Positions 51,001-54,528 of a stretch of DNA of 64,000 nt are shown in pieces. The stretch covers positions 18,122,001-18,186,000 of the forward strand of contig JAQISU010000155.1 of assembly GCA_029339505.1 (NCBI GenBank), given 5' to 3'. The DNA is from Unio delphinus (lineage: Eukaryota > Mollusca > Bivalvia > Unionida > Unionidae). The translations under genes were made by a program, and so were the position numbers. The notes beneath the pieces were generated by a model, which saw only the letters and a list, made by a program, of their open reading frames with translations, searched no databases and had not been told where the DNA came from. The stretch's first letter is position 1. Every line of letters begins with the position of its first letter.

Positions 51001-54000
51001 GAGGAAGATGAGGAGCATGGCATGAATGAAGGCAATGATAAAAATGAGGAGAAGGAAGAAGAGGAAGAGGCAAAGGTTTGTTCACATCACTTATAATAAA
51101 TCTTTAGTATTGACTTGATTAACCACTTGAATACACATTCACTCAAATGACTTGGGACATACAGTGTACATTTTAGGCTTTGCTTTTGACCCTATGTTTT
51201 CATCTTTGATGTAAGAAAATTGCCTTTTTTGGGCAGACTGAAATGTTTTACTTCTTTGTTCAGCTTGGGGACCAATAGAGAGCAAATTATGAATAATCAT
51301 GAAATTAAGAGAAAGTATCAATCCTCAGCAAAAACTGTTGCATTTGTTTTCAAAGAAGCATACATTGTAAAATTCTAGAATGGGGTTGTTTACTCCAGCA
51401 TTTGGAATTAGTTTCAATGTATGGCCAGCTCATTTCAGGGGAGGTTGATAATGAAGTGTGTTTGAATTTTCTTGAAGGAAACAAAAAATGGGTTTGTATA
51501 TCAAAATAAAAATATACATGGGACCCAGGGAAGGCACTTTTAAAATGAGGTACCAATCCATAGATGTAATTTAAAATTTTCTTGTCATTTGAATATGAAC
51601 TCTGAAATTAAAATGTCCTGGCATATATTTTTTTAAAACCACCTTCCATGTGTATCATATATGTTTAAATTTTGACCTAGGTTTCCATTTAATGCATTTT
51701 GGAAATGAGATCAAAACATAAAGCTGAGGATTTTCTCCAATGCCTTCGTCTTTTATAATGTTACTCATTGTGGCAATATGTAGAAACATATTATACTGTA
51801 TTTGTCCCATTGGAAAGCTTTCACCTGCCTGCAACCTCTAAAATTACACAAAAATGTAAACCGTGCACAAAAAAAGTAAACCATGCACAAAAATGTAAAC
51901 TGCGCACAAAAATGTAAACCGTGCACAAAAAAAGGGTCTGCAACAGTTACAGTTTTGAAAGTTCTACTGTATTTTGAAGTCCAAACCTTTTGATGGAGAT
52001 GACATTTAGTAGCCTTGCCTTATGATGAATTATTTGTCTTTTGATGGAGATGACATTTAGTAGCCTTGCCTTATGATGAATTATTTGTCTTTTGATGGAA
52101 ATGACATTTAGTAGCCTTGCCTTATGATGAATTATTTGTCTTTTGATGGAGATGACATTTAGTAGCCTTGCCTTATGATGAATTATTTGTCTTTTGATGG
52201 AAATGACATTTTAGTAGCCTTGCCTTATGATGAATTATTTGTCTTTTGATGGAGATGACATTTAGTAGCCTTGCCTTATGATGAATTATTTGTCTTTTGA
52301 TGGAGATGACATTTAGTAGCCTTACCTTATGATGAATTATTTGTCTTTTGATAGAGATGACATTTAGTAGCCTTGCCTTATGATGAATTATTTGTCTTTT
52401 GATGGAGATGACATTTAGTAGCCTTGCCTTATGATGAATTATTTGTCTTTTGATGGAGATGACATTTAGTAGCCTTACCTTATGATGAATTATTTGTCTT
52501 TTGATAGAGATGACATTTAGTAGCCTTGCCTTATGATGAATTATTTGTCTTTTGATGGAAATGACATTTAGTAGCCTTACCTTATGATGAATTATTTGTC
52601 TTTTGATGGAGATGACATTTAGTAGCTTTGTCTTATGATGAATTATTTTGTCTTTGTATGCTTCTGAAATTTTAAGTATAGAGAGGTATTATATAGACAT
52701 TCATACAAGTCAGGGTTGACTGCAGACTGCATATAAGATCAGACTGATAGTTCTGTAATTTTTGCACAGTTGGAGATTGCCTTTTCTGGGGAGTGTTATT
52801 ACCAGTGACTGGGTCCACTCTGTTGGCCATTCACCTGTCTGCCAGATCTTGTTGTTAGTAGCTCTATCACTGATCCTCCCCCATTCTTGATATGTACAGC
52901 TGGTATGTTGTCTACTTCATCTGCCTTTGAATTCTTCAGTGCTCTTATTGCTCACTCCACCTCTTCTACAGCATAGCCTCTATCCAAATTAAAAAGGAAA
53001 ATAATACAAGCAACAGCCTTATTATCAAACACTTTTGAGTAAGAGTAAATTTGCTTGTTATTAAACAAAATATGTAAAAGCAGTTAAATGGCATAAATGA
53101 CTTTTGTTTGGTGAAGTTCTAAAATAGTTTTCTGAAGAAAAAAAATCATTTTTATAAATACATAGGTTGGGACAAAACTAGTGAATTAATGCAGAATAAT
53201 ACTAAAACTGAACCAAAAGTTGAAGCTGGAACTACAAATTTTAGTCAGTGTGTTGATTTAGTTTTTTGTGGTAACTTTTTTGTAACTTTGGAATTTTTTA
53301 TATTAAGTTTTTCCAAGTTGAAATCCTTTGTCAGTATGTGAAATTTTGAGAAATGTTCACAATTTTATGATGGATATAAACTATTCCACAAACTTCCAGG
53401 TTCATATTGCTGATAAAGGTGAAAATTTCACCTGTCAACATATCTTTATATTCATTGTATTAAGTAAGAGTGAGGGATATGTAATATTTAAAAGTATAGA
53501 TGTAATAGATTTCATAATATTCCTTTATGTTATTGTGAAGACATTTGCTGGCAGGGTTCCTTTTCATTTACTTTTTCATCTTCTTTGTTTTTCCTATATA
53601 TTATTTTGACCTTCAGATATTAAGAAATTAATAAATTGCATTACTTAAATGGTTTAATACGCATGATTCTTTTGTAGAGTACATTACCCTTGATACAGCT
53701 AATGAATACTTGGCTATTACATTGACTAATCTCTCTAGAGCAAATGAATACTGGGCCATTACATTGAATAACCCCTGTATACAGCAAATGAATACTGGGC
53801 CATTACATTGATTAATCCTTCTTAACAACAAATGCATACTGGGCCATTACATTGAGTAGTCATTCTATAATGCTAATGAATACTGGGCCATATGTAATTT
53901 TGTATGACTTTGTATATTCAGAATTAAATATAAAATTGCTTTGGTGTTCGGATCAGGAGACCATTTCTCAAAAGACTTGCCACCTTTGAACTGGTAAGCT

Positions 54001-54528
54001 GGTAAGTTTTCTGCTGACACAGTATCATTCTATACTGTGTCACCAGCAAACACGGTCTCTAGTTATATAATGTACATAGGATGGTTTATATATAAATTAA
54101 AGATGGTCATGGATGGAAAAGCTTCAGTTGGATTTTTATTCAGGTGAGGTCTTTTAATACACCTTAAATCGGATTAGATGTGTCCTTGTGGGTTAAGCAT
54201 GAGTCTTCATGTATCAGCAAATTTTTTACTAGGAGAACAAACAATTCTGCCAAGTAAGAGCACTGTTCTTATTACGAACACATTCTTGAGTAAACAAGAA
54301 TGCAGGATTGCAGGTATTTGTTAAACATACTTAATTTGCCATTTTCTTGTTCAGAATGAAGAAACTGCTGATTCTGCACCAAAGAAAACATCAAAAGCAT
54401 GGGAGAAAAATAAGAAACATAAGAAAAAAGGAGGAAAACCTGCCAAGAAAAAGCCTAAACAGCCCTACCAGTGGAAGAAGACACAGCCTGTGAATGACAA
54501 AAAACCAAGTGAAGAAACACCAGATCAG
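1198..54528 (+). CDS. SEC63: SEC63 translocation protein, 15 coding exons, 3' incomplete
   Basis: Sec63 is a multi-span ER membrane J-protein. It recruits the lumenal Hsp70 BiP to the Sec61 channel and, with Sec62, opens it for post-translational import (family knowledge). Fifteen exons with GT..AG borders join in frame into 588 codons. Seen in order: TM1 about residues 14-34; TM2 about 78-93; lumenal J domain with the HPD motif at 133-135 and the conserved [12 protein letters not shown] end; TM3 about 194-210; cytosolic Sec63/Brl helical domain from about 211 to 440; first strands of the C-terminal beta-sandwich; an acidic run (about 510-530); and a lysine-rich run (about 545-575). The start is the first in-frame ATG, in good context (AAG before, G after), matching the family's short acidic N-terminus. 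The rest of the beta-sandwich (with its Trp-rich strand) and the acidic tail, about 170 residues, are not seen before 64000. Exon identities are very secure; the first acceptor choice in exon 12 is slightly less so. Confidence 0.96.
2815..3081 (-). mobile_element. SINE-B (tRNA-derived), copy 1
   Basis: On the minus strand it begins with a tRNA-like head (GAGTGGTCAAGTGGTCTAAA, then a decayed GGATTCAAGTCTC B box). It has the family body and ends in the GGGTTTAGTCCC-type tail. It is flanked by a perfect 11-bp target duplication AAGATGTGTAG (2804-2814 and 3082-3092). Its body carries an expanded C-rich tract around 2902-2930. Confidence 0.9.
3439..4606. mobile_element. Non-autonomous hAT-type DNA transposon
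   Basis: Perfect 15-bp terminal inverted repeats TAGAGCTGTACCGAT (3439-3453, and its complement at 4592-4606). Flanked by a perfect 8-bp target duplication GTGGAAAT (3431-3438 and 4607-4614). The 8-bp duplication is the hAT signature. Subterminal regions are dense in GCCGAT/ATCGGC motifs at both ends. No transposase ORF is recognised, so it was probably moved in trans. Confidence 0.93.
7049..7352. repeat. Decayed tandem repeat, about 43-bp unit
   Basis: About seven diverged copies of a unit containing CAAGCAATGATTTTACTATT followed by GTCACCTTTACTCA. Spacing is 28-46 bases, most often about 43. It abuts the CA microsatellite. Confidence 0.75.
7355..7382. repeat. (CA)n microsatellite
   Basis: Fourteen CA dinucleotides in a row. 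A smaller (ATA)n run lies nearby at about 7574-7603. Confidence 0.95.
8419..8524 (+). CDS. SEC63: SEC63 coding exon 2
   Basis: Acceptor CATTTCAG, donor GTAAGT. Completes the Asp codon split with exon 1 and encodes the basic cytosolic loop between TM1 and TM2 ([11 protein letters not shown] to [11 protein letters not shown]). This loop carries four Cys-Cys-spaced residues (CQCIPC). Leaves two bases that join exon 3 as an Ile codon. Divergent from vertebrates but in the right place, length and frame. Confidence 0.93.
8525..10235 (+). other. SEC63 intron 2
   Basis: 1.7 kb. Contains a perfect 12-bp hairpin (8875-8886 / 8891-8902, loop GGTA) and two antisense open stretches. The longer is listed separately at 9368. 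Nothing else recognised. Confidence 0.75.
9368..9811 (-). other. Unrecognised 147-codon antisense ORF
   Basis: An open frame of 147 codons on the strand opposite SEC63, inside intron 2. Its composition is protein-like ([36 protein letters not shown]), but I recognise no family. A second, less clean open stretch lies further along the same strand at 8850-9182. It may be the remains of a mobile-element protein or chance. No promoter, splice or poly-A context supports a gene. Confidence 0.25.
10236..10350 (+). CDS. SEC63: SEC63 coding exon 3 (TM2, start of J domain)
   Basis: Acceptor TTTTGCAG, donor GTAAGA. Encodes TM2 ([20 protein letters not shown]) followed by the lumenal start of the J domain ([11 protein letters not shown]). 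Ends on a codon boundary. Confidence 0.96.
10351..11895 (+). other. SEC63 intron 3
   Basis: 1.5 kb. The first third is the decayed tandem repeat listed at 10560. The remainder is AT-rich with no recognised element. Confidence 0.75.
10560..11035. repeat. Decayed tandem repeat, about 55-60-bp unit
   Basis: Roughly eight diverged copies of a unit with GGAATACATTATAACACTGT followed by TGAAAGTCATAGATGAGGT. Copies differ by many substitutions and small indels, so the array is old. Confidence 0.7.
11896..12011 (+). CDS. SEC63: SEC63 coding exon 4 (J domain, HPD)
   Basis: Acceptor TTTCAG, donor GTAAGT. Encodes J-domain helices II and III, with [15 protein letters not shown] followed by the conserved [10 protein letters not shown]. 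The HPD tripeptide that stimulates Hsp70 ATPase is intact. The loop after HPDK is one residue longer than in human SEC63. Ends with two bases of the Ala codon completed in exon 5. Confidence 0.97.
12012..13789 (+). other. SEC63 intron 4
   Basis: 1.8 kb. Holds the short inverted-repeat element at 12478 and a C-rich run near 13287. The rest is unremarkable. Confidence 0.75.
12478..12939. mobile_element. MITE-like element with TACCGTATTTTCC ends
   Basis: About 460 bp bounded by imperfect inverted repeats of roughly 27 bp: left TCTGTATTTTCCAGCCTATA, right (complement) TACCGTATTTTCCTGCCTAT. The sequence AATCGACTTATA recurs inside. The right end is followed by TA as in TA-targeting elements; the left flank is mutated. 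No ORF. Confidence 0.75.
13790..13851 (+). CDS. SEC63: SEC63 coding exon 5 (end of J domain)
   Basis: Short 62-base exon with acceptor GTTGCAG and donor GTAAGT. Encodes [20 protein letters not shown], almost identical to the conserved end of the Sec63 J domain. Leaves one base that joins exon 6 as Val. Confidence 0.97.
13852..16867 (+). other. SEC63 intron 5
   Basis: 3 kb, most of it the pogo-like element at 14082-16362. The remaining flanks hold nothing recognised. Confidence 0.8.
14082..16362. mobile_element. Pogo/Tigger-like DNA transposon, decayed
   Basis: Bounded by near-perfect inverted repeats of about 27 bp (14082-14108 and 16336-16362, one mismatch), starting CCGTATTTACCG and ending at GGGACAC. 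Flanked by TA on both sides. The motif GTGTCCCA is repeated three to four times just inside each end. Internal coding debris fits a pogo-type transposase. On the plus strand near 15090-15165, [18 protein letters not shown], then a stop, then KSFKVCG resembles the C-terminal end of the DDE domain. On the minus strand near 15440-15545, a CENP-B-like helix-turn-helix start ([16 protein letters not shown]) is seen. The two lie on opposite strands, so the interior is rearranged. Confidence 0.75.
16868..16926 (+). CDS. SEC63: SEC63 coding exon 6
   Basis: 59-base exon with acceptor TTTTACAG and donor GTAAAA. Encodes [19 protein letters not shown], the conserved lumenal segment linking the J domain to TM3. 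Ends on a codon boundary. Confidence 0.96.
16993..18025 (+). mobile_element. Old DIRS-like retroelement relic (intron 6)
   Basis: Three pieces in DIRS order. A left terminal-repeat remnant at about 16993-17058 matches the intron-15 relic (ending CACAAATCCAGCC). An RNase H fragment on the plus strand at about 17620-17800 reads [14 protein letters not shown] and then GILILSNN, the usual DIRS RNase H core. An internal-complementary-region remnant at about 17915-18025 aligns with the young element's 45962-46056. The right terminal repeat is not found; copy A of the 1-kb repeat follows. All frames are broken. Confidence 0.6.
18227..19251. repeat. 1-kb dispersed repeat, copy A
   Basis: Very similar along its length to 48950-50012, both starting ATGATTTTTCTCC and ending AAATGCATTTTTAGT. 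Copy A lacks about 40 bases present in copy B near 49085-49130. It contains short plus-strand open segments (for example [15 protein letters not shown] and [16 protein letters not shown]) conserved in the other copy. This looks like a protein-coding fragment of a mobile element, but I cannot name the family. A GC-rich AGAACCCCCT.. segment follows at 19258-19310 and may belong to the element. Confidence 0.8.
20597..20647 (+). CDS. SEC63: SEC63 coding exon 7 (TM3)
   Basis: 51-base micro-exon with acceptor TTTTGCAG and donor GTAAGT. Encodes exactly TM3, [17 protein letters not shown]. The ILPVVV end is strictly conserved with human. Both ends are phase 0. Confidence 0.96.
20703..22234. mobile_element. 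Pogo/Tigger-like DNA transposon with nested SINE
   Basis: Ends are inverted repeats of about 24 bp starting CAGTAGTCCCCCT (two mismatches between ends). They are flanked by TA at 20701-20702 and 22235-22236, the target duplication of Tc1/mariner-pogo elements. GGCCGT/GGGTGGCC motifs recur just inside both ends. No transposase is recognised, so it is non-autonomous. SINE-A copy 1 sits inside it. Confidence 0.88.
21486..21803 (+). mobile_element. SINE-A (tRNA-derived), copy 1
   Basis: Begins with a tRNA-like head: A box TGGCCTAGTGGTTAGAGC, an anticodon-like stem around CCGGAAG, and B box GGTTCGATCCC. A 240-base body follows, ending in CAAACAAACAA. Flanked by a perfect 14-bp duplication ACGTCTGGTTATAA (21472-21485 and 21804-21817). 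The same family occurs on the minus strand at 38354-38661. Confidence 0.95.
22862..23335. repeat. 30/33-bp minisatellite, 15 copies, open in frame
   Basis: Fifteen copies of a unit around CAGCCATTCTTGAAATTCTT. Unit lengths are 30 or 33 bp, so every length change is a multiple of three. A frame therefore stays open for 203 codons (22770-23381) with peptide repeats such as [11 protein letters not shown] three-unit higher-order repeat is visible (copies 3-5 equal copies 6-8). No splice sites or family support it as a protein. Confidence 0.92.
23602..23817 (+). mobile_element. SINE-B, copy 2
   Basis: tRNA-like head with GCAGAGTGGTCTAAAGCACT and a decayed B box (GTGGTTCTAGCC). Then the family body (GAGAAAGCTTGCCAG, GGTTTCTCCTGGTTCT) and the tail AAATGCCATTAAACCCACAA. 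No clear target duplication remains. Confidence 0.85.
24937..25045 (+). CDS. SEC63: SEC63 coding exon 8
   Basis: Acceptor TTTTTAG, donor GTAAGT. Encodes the start of the cytosolic region, [17 protein letters not shown] and on through RLYYYFFQK. The WWYRSI motif is a hallmark of Sec63. One base is carried to exon 9. Confidence 0.97.
25686..25750 (+). mobile_element. Possible degenerate tRNA-derived SINE head
   Basis: GTGAGATGGTTAGAACTCTT followed by TCTTCGATTCCTACC has the spacing of A and B boxes of a polymerase III promoter. The downstream body is not matched to SINE-A or SINE-B here. Confidence 0.4.
26056..26119. repeat. Hairpin-forming repeat (25-bp arms)
   Basis: Arms 26056-26080 and 26095-26119 pair at 22 of 25 positions around a 14-base loop, centred on CAGATCTG. 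Related segments recur at 34967-34990 and, inverted, at 35227-35252. It is therefore a dispersed palindromic family, MITE-like. Confidence 0.7.
27242..28385. repeat. 76-bp satellite array, about 15 copies
   Basis: GATCACATTTACAAATTACT recurs with an exact 76-bp period from 27307 to 28371 (14 periods). A shorter, divergent first unit lies at 27242. Units are very similar and contain TTAATAATTAATTG and GGAATGAAGCTTTC. There is no variable spacer, so it is a simple satellite. Confidence 0.95.
28702..28796 (+). CDS. SEC63: SEC63 coding exon 9
   Basis: Acceptor CTTCCAG, donor GTATGA (weaker than the rest). Encodes [14 protein letters not shown] and then a variable acidic stretch ending EEVPP, aligned to the human LIMVLAGASEFDPQ region. 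Ends on a codon boundary. Confidence 0.95.
29018..30113 (+). mobile_element. hAT-like relic with broken BED-type zinc finger
   Basis: 12-bp inverted ends ATAGCTGCCAAC (29018-29029, complement at 30102-30113). They are flanked by 8-bp sequences sharing six bases (29010-29017 ACATGTAC, 30114-30121 GCATGTAT), a decayed 8-bp duplication. On the plus strand near 29460-29545, CKVC in one frame and [20 protein letters not shown] in the next frame match the C2-H2 finger of BED-type transposon proteins, separated by a frameshift. Subterminal GTCCCGTATTT and ATCAGTATTTTTGT motifs are repeated. Confidence 0.65.
30590..31760. repeat. Ancient tandem repeat, about 140-160-bp unit
   Basis: About eight strongly diverged copies. 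Each contains variants of TTATGATTGGAATTGAAA, then GAACCTTAGCTGAGTTTGAT, then a TATAGTCCCTGATTGT-like stretch. Spacing between the GATTGGAATT motifs is mostly 140-160 bases. Confidence 0.55.
33020..33155 (+). CDS. SEC63: SEC63 coding exon 10
   Basis: Acceptor TTTTTAG, donor GTAAGT. Encodes the helical Brl-domain segment with [17 protein letters not shown], matching human CPYSLKARVLLLSHL. One base is carried to exon 11. Confidence 0.96.
33156..33984 (+). other. SEC63 intron 10
   Basis: 0.83 kb. The first third holds the tRNA-like SINE remnant listed at 33226. The rest is AT-rich without features. Confidence 0.75.
33226..33350 (+). mobile_element. SINE-C remnant (tRNA-derived)
   Basis: CACAGTTAGAATGCTGGGCC followed by GCAGGTTTGAATCCTTCC has A- and B-box spacing of a tRNA head. 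The body that follows (TTGGCCTGGATCATCTACCA) resembles the sequence after the similar head at the right edge of the window (63918). Old and diverged. Confidence 0.6.
33985..34077 (+). CDS. SEC63: SEC63 coding exon 11
   Basis: Acceptor CTTTCAG, donor GTGAGT. Encodes [16 protein letters not shown] and [10 protein letters not shown] of the helical domain. One base is carried to exon 12. Confidence 0.96.
34366..34850 (+). mobile_element. SINE-B copy 3, interrupted by copy 4
   Basis: The tRNA-like head and first body part lie at 34366-34461. The remaining body (GAATGCTTGCCACTAGCATC to ATGTGTTGAAAAATTGCATG) lies at 34716-34850. The two halves align to one SINE-B consensus and are separated by copy 4. 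The sequence ACCAGTGTATGC is present on both sides of the insertion. Confidence 0.85.
34462..34715 (-). mobile_element. SINE-B copy 4, nested in copy 3
   Basis: On the minus strand: head CCGAGTGGTCTAAAGCGCTC, B box GGGTTCGAGTCTAAG, family body, and tail GGGTTTAACGCCA-complement ending in GTT repeats. Flanked by a perfect 12-bp duplication ACCAGTGTATGC (34450-34461 and 34716-34727). Confidence 0.93.
36507..36745 (+). mobile_element. SINE-B copy 5
   Basis: Best-preserved member: GGCCGAGTGGTCTAAAGCGC head, GGGTTCGAGTCTC B box, full body, and tail AAACCCTACAACAACTACAA. Flanked by a 9-bp duplication TCTTTTGAA (36498-36506 and 36746-36754). Confidence 0.93.
37295..37443 (+). CDS. SEC63: SEC63 coding exon 12
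   Basis: Encodes [15 protein letters not shown] and SPLLQLPHI, both strongly conserved. The acceptor used here is CTATAG at 37294, which keeps the frame with exon 11. The alternative GCAG eight bases downstream would shift the frame. The segment between exon 11 and the conserved core is a few residues shorter than in human. Donor GTAAAA. The intron just upstream holds a partial duplication of this acceptor region. Confidence 0.92.
38354..38661 (-). mobile_element. SINE-A, copy 2
   Basis: Reverse-complement copy of the SINE at 21486-21803, with the tRNA-like head at its right end (B box complement GGGAATCGAACCC, A box complement CTAATCACTAGGCCACC). Flanked by a perfect 15-bp duplication TTTAAGCATGAACAT (38339-38353 and 38662-38676). 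Confidence 0.95.
39170..39335. repeat. DIRS left inverted terminal repeat
   Basis: Begins CCCAATCACATTACTTTAGG and ends CTTCTTTAGTTTTTTA. Three short hairpins follow each other inside it: GACGAA/TTCGTC, GTCTAT/ATAGAC and GGGCAA/TTGCCC. Confidence 0.95.
39566..40400 (+). repeat. DIRS leader: about five 178-bp tandem units
   Basis: CGACACTTAATCATTTCGCT recurs at 39744, 39923 and 40101 (periods 179 and 178). More diverged units lie before (39566) and after (40278). Each unit ends with a pyrimidine-rich TTTCAGTAG and contains GCGACTATTTAATGGCGGA. The array sits between the left terminal repeat and the first ORF, where a promoter or leader would be expected. Confidence 0.9.
40480..41379 (+). CDS. 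DIRS ORF1 (gag-like), repeat-expanded
   Basis: Open frame of 299 codons starting [16 protein letters not shown]. It then consists of about nine copies of a 27-residue unit (for example [16 protein letters not shown], then [11 protein letters not shown]) encoded by an 81-bp DNA repeat. The position matches the gag-like ORF of DIRS elements. The frame closes at 41379, while the conserved-looking continuation ([12 protein letters not shown]) is in another frame (41114-41782). This suggests a frameshift in this copy. The true start is uncertain; 40410 in another frame is also possible. Confidence 0.55.
   Translation: MDVNFTAGPCMAFGPVSPDAWSLGWINWIHFIMHFRRPASQPTPSVQPALQQAPTGTSHTSGTVRSAQMAPDGQPTFQLASTGTGRSAQMAPAGQPTFQPASTGTGRPPGNDRSAQMAPVVQPTFQPASTGTGCPSDNDRSAQMAPVVQPTFQPASTGTGRPPGNDRSDQMVPVVQSTFQPASTGTGRPSGNDRSAQMAPVVQPTFQPASTYAGRPSGNDRSAQMASVVQPTFQPASTCTGRPSGNDRSAQMVPVVQPTFQPASTCTGRPSGNDRSAQMAPVFQPTSTCTGCTFDLRRL
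40600..41360. repeat. 81-bp coding minisatellite in DIRS ORF1
   Basis: GGCACCGGTCGTCCAGCCGA-type units repeat at exactly 81 bp (for example 40911, 40992, 41073), about nine copies, the first two shorter. A second small block of the same motif lies at 41945-42150. The repeat is GC-rich and has open frames on both strands. Confidence 0.92.
41986..42804 (+). CDS. DIRS gag-like ORF, second segment
   Basis: 272-codon open frame. It starts with more of the 81-bp-type repeat, then [33 protein letters not shown] and [15 protein letters not shown]. Much of this is a duplicated version of 41362-41790 ([28 protein letters not shown]). It ends shortly before the conserved gag C-terminal part, which continues in broken frames to about 43250 ([20 protein letters not shown]). 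Confidence 0.55.
   Translation: MAPVIQPALTGTGRRSGNDRSTQMAPVVQPSFQPTLAGTDSPSGSGRPAQQAPVVQPYGDFSHIPVRPTVPLYQHGDFYHTAIRTNRIDEDSSDVSVCQSVLPVTYHYHDSDVGDESLDPTRPFERSVPVIAGPSQAFRPNIYQSIHLALPAVHRLSTHPQGRVNAFFRDDGIESSMPPGMHYPDMDALPEQDYAHSECDESQANQLYADPTMERTEFSFKAAVEEIFRVLRPLQNALHLLLQLPTIGLVRRSIWMKGKRFYPSASFPSRQN
43030..43500 (+). pseudogene. DIRS gag C-terminus and reverse transcriptase remnant
   Basis: Broken frames. First gag-like [19 protein letters not shown] and [15 protein letters not shown], typical of the DIRS gag end. Then an RT piece [16 protein letters not shown] and the catalytic motif YLDDIL near 43467. Stops interrupt it (one just before AYQFHV), and most of the upstream fingers/palm region is missing. 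It cannot encode an active enzyme. Confidence 0.75.
43960..44330 (+). pseudogene. DIRS RNase H domain remnant
   Basis: Frame starting near 43996 reads [32 protein letters not shown] and [18 protein letters not shown]. This is the order of conserved blocks in DIRS RNase H (LE.K, SDN, RHI.G..N..AD.LS). A long frame of 118 codons survives, but flanking frames are broken. Confidence 0.8.
44246..45391 (+). pseudogene. DIRS tyrosine recombinase remnant
   Basis: A 255-codon frame (44246-45013) starts in the RNase H/recombinase linker. It reads [20 protein letters not shown], then the N-terminal core-binding part [20 protein letters not shown] 33-base A run (45042-45074) breaks it. The catalytic half resumes at 45197-45388 with [18 protein letters not shown], which contains the first catalytic arginine. 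The downstream HxxR and Tyr motifs are not recognised. DIRS elements integrate through this enzyme; this copy is inactive. Confidence 0.75.
45042..45074 (+). repeat. A33 homopolymer inside the recombinase gene
   Basis: Thirty-three consecutive A residues interrupt the tyrosine recombinase reading frame. Length may be affected by sequencing or assembly. Confidence 0.9.
45962..46056. repeat. DIRS internal complementary region
   Basis: 45962-46000 is the complement of the element's left end (39151-39189, 38 of 39 bases). 45998-46055 is the complement of its right end (58 of 58 bases). Together they reproduce the junction of the two ends, as expected for the template of circular DNA formation in DIRS-1. 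Confidence 0.93.
46118..46282. repeat. DIRS right inverted terminal repeat
   Basis: Inverted copy of 39170-39335, with one substitution (CATTACCTCC against CATTACTTCC) and a one-base T-run difference. A 44-base unique tail follows to about 46326. Confidence 0.95.
47296..47443 (+). CDS. SEC63: SEC63 coding exon 13
   Basis: Acceptor CTTTACAG, donor GTAAAA. Encodes [25 protein letters not shown] and [11 protein letters not shown], matching human IQDLVSLKESDRH through VTMDIKSQ. This is the end of the helical domain and the first strand of the beta-sandwich. It lies just downstream of the large transposon nest. The reading frame continues open past the donor to a stop at 47544, but the exon 14 join fits the family far better. 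Confidence 0.96.
48180..48790. repeat. A-rich minisatellite, about 8 units of 75-95 bp
   Basis: Repeated TACTTTACAGTTTAGTAC, then CCTTCAAGTATGTTAACTAC, then an AGAAAGAAAAAAAAAG run. Units vary in A-run length and by an optional AAATAATGCTGTTAT block. Confidence 0.9.
48950..50012. repeat. 1-kb dispersed repeat, copy B
   Basis: Direct-orientation copy of 18227-19251 with the same ends. It includes an extra block of about 40 bases near 49085-49130. The short peptide segments seen in copy A ([22 protein letters not shown]) recur as [23 protein letters not shown] reading with small changes and frame breaks. Confidence 0.8.
50846..51075 (+). CDS. SEC63: SEC63 coding exon 14
   Basis: Acceptor CATTTCAG, donor GTTTGT (unusual +3/+4). 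Encodes [16 protein letters not shown] and [11 protein letters not shown], matching human LDDEDSNNITVGSLVTV and the MAEVFEKE helix. It then runs into a low-complexity Glu/Asp/Lys stretch, as in other Sec63 proteins. Ends on a codon boundary. Confidence 0.95.
51846..51935. repeat. Short tandem repeat, about 19-bp unit
   Basis: About five copies of GTGCACAAAAATGTAAACC-like units with variable A runs. Confidence 0.85.
51985..52655. repeat. 51-bp minisatellite, 13 copies
   Basis: TTTTGATGGAGATGACATTT followed by AGTAGCCTTGCCTTATGATG repeats at 51 bp. Variants (GGAAATG, TTACC, GATAGAG) recur in a pattern suggesting higher-order duplication. No reading frame stays open. Confidence 0.95.
53701..53890. 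repeat. 43-bp tandem repeat, 5 copies
   Basis: AATGAATACTGGGCCATTAC recurs at 53701, 53743, 53787, 53831 and 53874. Confidence 0.9.
54355..54528 (+). CDS. SEC63: SEC63 coding exon 15 (lysine-rich)
   Basis: Acceptor TTGTTCAG, donor GTAAAG. Encodes 58 residues rich in Lys, including [12 protein letters not shown]. This corresponds to the charged insertion inside the C-terminal domain of Sec63 (human has GWQQKSKGPKKTAKSKKKK at this place). No further SEC63 exon is recognised up to 64000, so intron 15 exceeds 9.4 kb or hides a small divergent exon. Confidence 0.92.

Larger units (their letters stand above)
51076..54354 (+). other. SEC63 intron 14
   Basis: 3.3 kb. Contains three minisatellites (51846, 51985, 53701) and a 10-bp perfect hairpin (54016-54025 / 54032-54041). 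52670-53690 is AT-rich without features. Confidence 0.75.
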
